Origin: Pseudomonas putida | Lineage (GTDB): Bacteria; Pseudomonadota; Gammaproteobacteria; Pseudomonadales; Pseudomonadaceae | NCBI RefSeq assembly: GCF_028682455.1 | Contig: NZ_JANHLD010000001.1 | Location: 2,086,001 to 2,150,000, forward strand | Length of the DNA stretch: 64,000 nucleotides | Reading direction: 5' to 3' | Shown: positions 59,852-64,000 of the stretch, one piece after another | Layout of the letters: each line of letters begins with the position of its first letter | Numbering within the stretch: position 1 is the stretch's first letter | The notes under the pieces: model-generated | Told to the model about the DNA's origin: nothing | The model's database searches: none | Seen by the model: the letters and a program-made list of their open reading frames with translations, nothing else | Made by a program: the position numbers and the translations under genes

Positions 59852-60499
59852 ATGACCCAGACCCTGGCCGATATGCGCCGCGACTACACCCGTGATGGCC
59901 TGGCAGAAGCCCAGGCCCCGGACGAACCCTTCGCGTTGTTTCGCCACTGGTTCGACGACGCGGTGAAAACCGAGCAGCCGCCGGTAGAGGCCAATGCCAT
60001 GACGGTGGCGACGGTGGATGCTGACGGTCGCCCGCACTGCCGGATCCTGTTGCTCAAAGGCCTGGATGACAAAGGCTTCACCTTTTTCACCAACTACGAG
60101 AGCGCCAAGGGCCAGCAGCTGCTGGCCAATCCCTATGCGGCCATGACTTTCTTCTGGCCGGCCCTCGAGCGGCAGGTGCGAATCGAAGGCAAGGTGGTCA
60201 AGGTCAGTGCCCAGGAATCGGACGAGTATTACCAGGTGCGCCCGTTGGGCAGTCGCCTGGGGGCCTGGGCATCACCACAGAGCCGGGTGATAGCTGATCG
60301 CGCGGAGCTCGAGGGGTTGGTCAAGGCCACCGAGCAGCGGTTCAGCGACACGCAGCCGCATTGCCCTGAACACTGGGGCGGCTATCGCTTGCTGCCCGAA
60401 CGCATCGAGTTCTGGCAGGGGCGTGCCAGCCGCCTGCATGACCGCCTCAATTACCGCCTGCAAGAGGGCACCTGGTTGCGCGAGCGCCTGGCGCCCTAA
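59852..60499 (+). CDS. pdxH: PdxH, pyridoxamine/pyridoxine 5'-phosphate oxidase
   Basis: FMN enzyme of 215 residues making pyridoxal phosphate. [27 protein letters not shown] holds FMN contacts, [13 protein letters not shown] follows, and the C-terminal [20 protein letters not shown] is diagnostic. The start [12 protein letters not shown] is conserved. It overlaps the convergent next gene by 4 bp. Confidence 0.96.
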   Translation: MTQTLADMRRDYTRDGLAEAQAPDEPFALFRHWFDDAVKTEQPPVEANAMTVATVDADGRPHCRILLLKGLDDKGFTFFTNYESAKGQQLLANPYAAMTFFWPALERQVRIEGKVVKVSAQESDEYYQVRPLGSRLGAWASPQSRVIADRAELEGLVKATEQRFSDTQPHCPEHWGGYRLLPERIEFWQGRASRLHDRLNYRLQEGTWLRERLAP

Positions 60500-60729
60500 T
60501 CGGTATAGCTGGCGGCCTCGCGCTCCAGCCAGGTCGCCAACTGTGCGCGCTTGACCTTTTGCGCGCGCGCTTTGTCCAAGCACTCAAGCATGTAGGCTTT
60601 CTTGCGCTCGTCCTTGCCGGCCATCGACAGCGCCAGGTCGCGGTCCATCCAGCGCCGGATGCGCACATACAACCACCAGTGAAAATACAACCCTGCCACA
60701 GTCGTGACGACGACGATGAAGTAATCCAT
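60496..60729 (-). CDS. small membrane-anchored hypothetical protein
   Basis: 77 residues. One N-terminal helix ([21 protein letters not shown]) then a charged, helical tail ([20 protein letters not shown]). Not recognised. The start at 60729 begins the hydrophobic helix; a longer frame to 60774 is open. Confidence 0.65.
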   Translation of the reverse strand: MDYFIVVVTTVAGLYFHWWLYVRIRRWMDRDLALSMAGKDERKKAYMLECLDKARAQKVKRAQLATWLEREAASYTD

Positions 60730-60876
60730 GACTATCCTTGCGCTAGACGTTTCTACAGACCGCATCGATGACACAGGCTGTATGGAAGCTGAATAGAAGC
60801 AATTTTACCCCGCATCGGTCGTGACAGTCGTCAATGGGCGGAGTCTAATGAACACCTGAATTATGGAGATCATCCT

Positions 60877-61341
60877 ATGCGTAAATCTGTTCTGCTGTTG
60901 GCCAGCTTCACAACGATGTCGATTCTGCTCACTGGTTGTGCGTCGAGCCTGACCGGCGATAGCTATTCGCGTGACGAGGCCCGCCGCGTTCAAACGGTAC
61001 GGATGGGCACCATCGAGTCGCTGCGACCGGTCAAAATCGAAGGTACCAAGACCCCGATCGGCGGCGGCGCCGGCGCCGTTGTTGGCGGCGTGGCCGGTAG
61101 CGCCATCGGTGGCGGGCGCGGCAGCATCGTTGCGGCGGTCATCGGTGCCGTGGCGGGTGGCCTGGCCGGCTCTGCCGCTGAAGAAGGCCTGACCCGCACC
61201 CAAGGCGTGGAAATCACCGTACGTGAAGACGACGGCAGCATGCGCGCCTATGTGCAGGCGGTGCAGGAAAACGAAATTTTCCGTGTGGGTGAGCGTGTGC
61301 GCATCATGACCGTCGATGGTACCAGCCGGGTTTCGCACTGA
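60877..61341 (+). CDS. SlyB-like glycine-zipper lipoprotein
   Basis: 154 residues with lipobox ILLTGC (Cys21) and a glycine-zipper hairpin (GGGAGAVVGGVAGSAIGGG) followed by GAVAGGLAGSAAEEGL. The last 45 residues (VEITVREDDGSMRAYVQ) form a small beta domain like SlyB/PcpY. Outer-membrane integrity is the inferred role. PhoP control is known for enteric slyB, but not shown here. Confidence 0.88.
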   Translation: MRKSVLLLASFTTMSILLTGCASSLTGDSYSRDEARRVQTVRMGTIESLRPVKIEGTKTPIGGGAGAVVGGVAGSAIGGGRGSIVAAVIGAVAGGLAGSAAEEGLTRTQGVEITVREDDGSMRAYVQAVQENEIFRVGERVRIMTVDGTSRVSH

Positions 61342-61357
61342 TACCCGATCAGCCATG

Positions 61358-61394
61358 AAAAACCCCGACTCGGCAGTGCCGGTCGGGGTTTTTT
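61358..61394. terminator. bidirectional terminator slyB-like/nhaA
   Basis: AAAAACCCCGAC, inner CGGCA/TGCCG and GTCGGGGTTTTT form a long, nearly continuous stem with A- and T-tracts on both flanks. Confidence 0.9.
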
Positions 61395-61410
61395 ATTGCC
61401 TGCTTATCGG

Positions 61411-62589
61411 TCAGGCGGTGACGGCTTTGCGACTGGCCAGCGCGGTCATGGTGTAGCCGATCAGCGCGGCGAGAATGGAGCCGGTCAGGATACCCATGCG
61501 GTCCATGCCGGCATACTCGCTGCTGCCGGGCACGAACGCCAGGGAGCCCACGAACAGGCTCATGGTGAAGCCGATACCACACAAGATCGCCACACCCAGC
61601 ACCTGGCCCCAGTTGGCGTTGGCGGGTAGGGCGGCAATACCCAGCTTGACCGACATCCAGGTCAGGCCGAATACCCCGAGGGTCTTGCCCAGCAGCAAGC
61701 CCACGGCGATGCCCATGGGCACGTGGTGGGTGAAGCTCTCAAGCGTGACCCCGGCCAGCGATACACCTGCGTTGGAGAAGGCAAACAATGGCAGGATGCC
61801 GTAGGCGACCCACGGGTGCAGTGCATGCTCCAGCGTCAGCAGTGGGGAGGGCTCGGCATTGCGGGTGCGCAATGGAATGCACAGGGCCAGGGTGACGCCG
61901 GCGAGGGTGGCGTGCACACCACTCTTGAGCACGCAGACCCAGAGGATCAGGCCGATCACCATATAAGGCCCCAGCTTGACCACGCCCAGCCGATTCATGG
62001 CGATCAGGGCCACCAAGCAGGCTGCTGCCAGCATCAGCGACAAGCTCGACAATTCGCCCGAGTAGAACAGGGCGATGACAATGATCGCACCCAGGTCATC
62101 GATGATCGCCAGGGTCATCAGGAACAGTTTCAGCGACACCGGCACACGCTTGCCCAGCAGGGCAAGTACGCCCAGGGCGAAGGCGATGTCGGTGGCCATG
62201 GGAATGGCCCAGCCCGCGCTCGCGCTTGGGTCATCCTTGTTCAGGAACCAGTAGATCAGCGCAGGAACTACCATGCCGCCAATGGCTGCAGCACCGGGCA
62301 GGATGATCTGCGACGGCTTGGACAGGTGGCCTTCGACCACCTCGCGTTTGACTTCAAGGCCGATCAGCAGGAAAAACAGGGCCATCAAGCCGTCATTGAT
62401 CCACAGCAGCAGCGGCTTGGCGATTTTCAGTGCGCCGATCTGGGCGACCACGGGGACATCCAGCAGGCCGTTGTACAGGTACGATAACGGCGAGTTGTTG
62501 ATGATCAGGGCCAGGGCAGCTGCAGCAATCAGTAATAGACCGCTGGCTGCTTCCAACTGAAAGAAACGTGTGAAAGTGCTACGCAGCAA
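61411..62589 (-). CDS. nhaA: NhaA, Na+/H+ antiporter
   Basis: Sodium/proton antiporter, 392 residues with about twelve helices. The paired Asp of AIIDDLGAI (ion site), the [15 protein letters not shown] segment and GIGFTMSLF are intact. There is no ATG at the N-terminus; I take the TTG at 62589 ([17 protein letters not shown]) because GGAG lies 7 bases upstream. A TTG at 62616 would lengthen it by nine codons. Confidence 0.88.
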   Translation of the reverse strand: MLRSTFTRFFQLEAASGLLLIAAAALALIINNSPLSYLYNGLLDVPVVAQIGALKIAKPLLLWINDGLMALFFLLIGLEVKREVVEGHLSKPSQIILPGAAAIGGMVVPALIYWFLNKDDPSASAGWAIPMATDIAFALGVLALLGKRVPVSLKLFLMTLAIIDDLGAIIVIALFYSGELSSLSLMLAAACLVALIAMNRLGVVKLGPYMVIGLILWVCVLKSGVHATLAGVTLALCIPLRTRNAEPSPLLTLEHALHPWVAYGILPLFAFSNAGVSLAGVTLESFTHHVPMGIAVGLLLGKTLGVFGLTWMSVKLGIAALPANANWGQVLGVAILCGIGFTMSLFVGSLAFVPGSSEYAGMDRMGILTGSILAALIGYTMTALASRKAVTA

Positions 62590-62810
62590 GGGTGATCTCC
62601 ATCCTGAGGGTTCCAATAGGGCGACACCCTACCGTGAGAAGATATTCTTTAAAACAAAAACTATATTCGTTTTTGTTATAAATGATGGCCATCTTGCCTC
62701 ATGCAGCCTAGCAGTTGTATCGGAATATTTACTGTGGCTGTATCTGTTAGCTTTCGCTGGGGATTCCTACCATGAACCCCTGCATTTCGATCTTTTTACG
62801 GGACTGGACC
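62590..62810. other. nhaA/cysteine synthase-like intergenic region
   Basis: About 220 bases with AT-rich patches near 62640-62690 that must hold the nhaA promoter and that of the next gene. No small gene or clear regulator site seen. Confidence 0.4.
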
Positions 62811-63905
62811 ATGACTGATCACCGCCTGTGGGCACGCGAAGCCATCCGTATCATCGAGGCTGATTTCCAGCGCAGTGCCGATACCCACCTGATCCCGCTG
62901 CCAATGCCGGGGTTTCCGGGCGTCGAGCTGTATTTCAAGGACGAGTCCAGTCACCCCACCGGTAGCCTCAAGCATCGCCTGGCGCGCTCGTTGTTTCTCT
63001 ACGCCTTGTGCAACGGCTGGTTGCGCCCCGGTGCGCCCGTGATCGAAGCTTCCAGTGGTTCGACGGCGATTTCCGAAGCCTACTTTGCGCGATTGCTCGG
63101 ATTGCCCTTCATTGCAGTGGTGCCAGCCAGCACCTCGCAGGAAAAGATCGCCCAGATCGCCTTCTATGGCGGCCAGAGTCACCTGGTCAAGGATCCGACG
63201 CAAATCTATGCCGAGTCCGAGCGCCTGGCGCGGGAAAGTGGCGGGCATTTCATGGATCAGTTCACCTACGCCGAGCGGGCCACCGACTGGCGGGCCAACA
63301 ACAATATTGCCGAGTCGATCTTCAGCCAGATGCGTTTCGAGCGCCATCCCGAGCCGAGCTGGTTGATTTCAAGCCCCGGCACGGGTGGCACCACGGCAAC
63401 CCTGGGGCGCTATGTGCGTTATCGCCAGTACCCCACGCGGGTATTGTGTGCCGATGCCGAGCGTTCGGTGTTTTTCGACAGCTACAAGAGCGGTGATCGT
63501 TCCTTGCAACTCGATTGTGGCTCACGGATCGAAGGCATTGGCCGGCCACGGGTCGAGGCATCGTTCCTGCCCGATGTCATCGACGCGATGGTCAAGGTGC
63601 CCGATGCCTTGTCGCTGGCTGCCATGCACTACCTGGCCGGGCGCCTCGGGCGGCGGGTCGGTGGCTCAAGCGGCACCAACCTGATCGGTGCATTGATCGC
63701 GGCGCAGCAAATGCACGCGGCAGGCGAGGCCGGCTCGATCGTGGCGATACTCTGTGATGGCGGCGACCGTTATGCGACCAGCTACTACGACCAGGGCTGG
63801 CTGAAGTCGCAGGGGTATCAGTTGGAGGGGGTGATCGAGGCGGTGACGGCGTGTGTCGAGGGGGGCAAGCCTTTGCCTGCGACCATCTTGCGTGAGGGGA
63901 TCTGA
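62811..63905 (+). CDS. PLP-dependent cysteine synthase/desulfhydrase-family enzyme
   Basis: Fold-type II PLP enzyme of 364 residues. The PLP lysine is K54 in PTGSLKHRLARS, the phosphate loop is ISSPGTGGTTATLG and the ASSGSTAIS segment binds substrate. Relatives are annotated as cysteine synthases or L-cysteine desulfhydrases; the PTGSLKHRLA motif favours the latter group. The ATG at 62811 is taken as start; one at 62772 adds 13 residues. Function remains open. Confidence 0.82.
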   Translation: MTDHRLWAREAIRIIEADFQRSADTHLIPLPMPGFPGVELYFKDESSHPTGSLKHRLARSLFLYALCNGWLRPGAPVIEASSGSTAISEAYFARLLGLPFIAVVPASTSQEKIAQIAFYGGQSHLVKDPTQIYAESERLARESGGHFMDQFTYAERATDWRANNNIAESIFSQMRFERHPEPSWLISSPGTGGTTATLGRYVRYRQYPTRVLCADAERSVFFDSYKSGDRSLQLDCGSRIEGIGRPRVEASFLPDVIDAMVKVPDALSLAAMHYLAGRLGRRVGGSSGTNLIGALIAAQQMHAAGEAGSIVAILCDGGDRYATSYYDQGWLKSQGYQLEGVIEAVTACVEGGKPLPATILREGI

Positions 63906-63911
63906 AAACCA

Positions 63912-63958
63912 TCGCGGGGCAAGCCGCTCCCACACTGTGGGAGCGGCTTGCCCCGCGA
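63912..63958. repeat. near-perfect REP palindrome
   Basis: Two 23-base arms (63912-63934 and 63936-63958) are exact inverses around a single base. The core contains TCGCGGGGCAAGCCGCTCCC, a variant of the other REP copies with CCGC instead of CCCGC. Confidence 0.85.
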
Positions 63959-63965
63959 CTGAGCG

Positions 63966-64000
63966 TTACTTCTCCAGGCCCAACATGCTGCGCGCCACGG
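63966..64000 (-). CDS. 3' end of an unidentified gene
   Basis: The minus-strand frame ends in TAA at 63966-63968 and reads VARSMLGLEK before it, continuing past the window. Eleven residues are too few to name the family. Confidence 0.4.
   Translation of the reverse strand, partial: VARSMLGLEK

Overview
The window is a GC-rich, densely packed chromosomal segment. Gene content, gene order and REP repeats point to a fluorescent Pseudomonas, most likely of the P. putida group. The markers are metR/metE, the aauSR-aatJQMP acidic amino acid locus, glpFKRD, bfr/bfd, motY next to argG, and nth next to an rnf cluster. I see no tRNA, rRNA, CRISPR array, prophage or insertion sequence. The organism assignment comes from recognising families and neighbourhoods, not from a database search.

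Layout. 1-7.4 kb: 5' part of an Lhr-type helicase, a Nudix hydrolase, a LysE-family exporter, divergent metR/metE, a secreted alpha/beta hydrolase and GlpM. 7.4-14.1 kb: two-component system AauR/AauS and the acidic amino acid ABC transporter, with a near-consensus sigma54 promoter and two AauR-type palindromes upstream. 14.1-19.4 kb: glycerol regulon glpF-glpK-glpR-glpD with GlpR-like palindromes. 19.4-31 kb: YbaK, an orphan iron-type ABC ATPase overlapping argF, a molybdopterin oxidoreductase, monothiol glutaredoxin, bacterioferritin and its ferredoxin (Fur-like box), a peroxiredoxin, RNase T, PyrC, MotY and ArgG. Both argF and argG carry a two-half-site ArgR operator with exact 21-bp phasing. 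31-37 kb: a BvgA-like orphan response regulator, a 59-residue PA3496-like protein, Nth, and an unusual rnf cluster. 37-48 kb: MetG, Mrp/ApbC, a cold-shock protein, Dcd, an AstE/AspA-type deacylase, a pentaheme cytochrome that looks like a triheme dehydrogenase cytochrome fused to a TsdA thiosulfate dehydrogenase, and a QuiP-like acylase. 48-64 kb: a GST, two SEC-C proteins, lipoproteins including three OmpA-domain proteins, DinG, a GH50-like glycoside hydrolase, an EstB-type esterase, PdxH, a glycine-zipper lipoprotein, NhaA and a cysteine synthase-fold enzyme.

The points I would look at first are these. (1) The rnf cluster has no rnfC, an RnfB without its membrane anchor but with a long RnfC-like tail, and an RnfA/RnfE pair that has lost three of the four cysteines expected to hold the intramembrane [2Fe-2S] cluster. 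(2) The Adh-cytochrome/TsdA fusion. (3) The tandem OmpA lipoprotein genes share a 12-bp leader motif whose CTCC can pair with the Shine-Dalgarno, in one case inside a near-perfect 16-position hairpin. (4) The coherent ArgR, AauR/sigma54, GlpR and Fur sites.

Intergenic stretches above 300 bases are 19125-19451 (glp promoter), 22010-22373 (argF control region), 31418-31851 (AT-rich, no gene seen) and 40762-41111 (cold-shock leader and dcd promoter).
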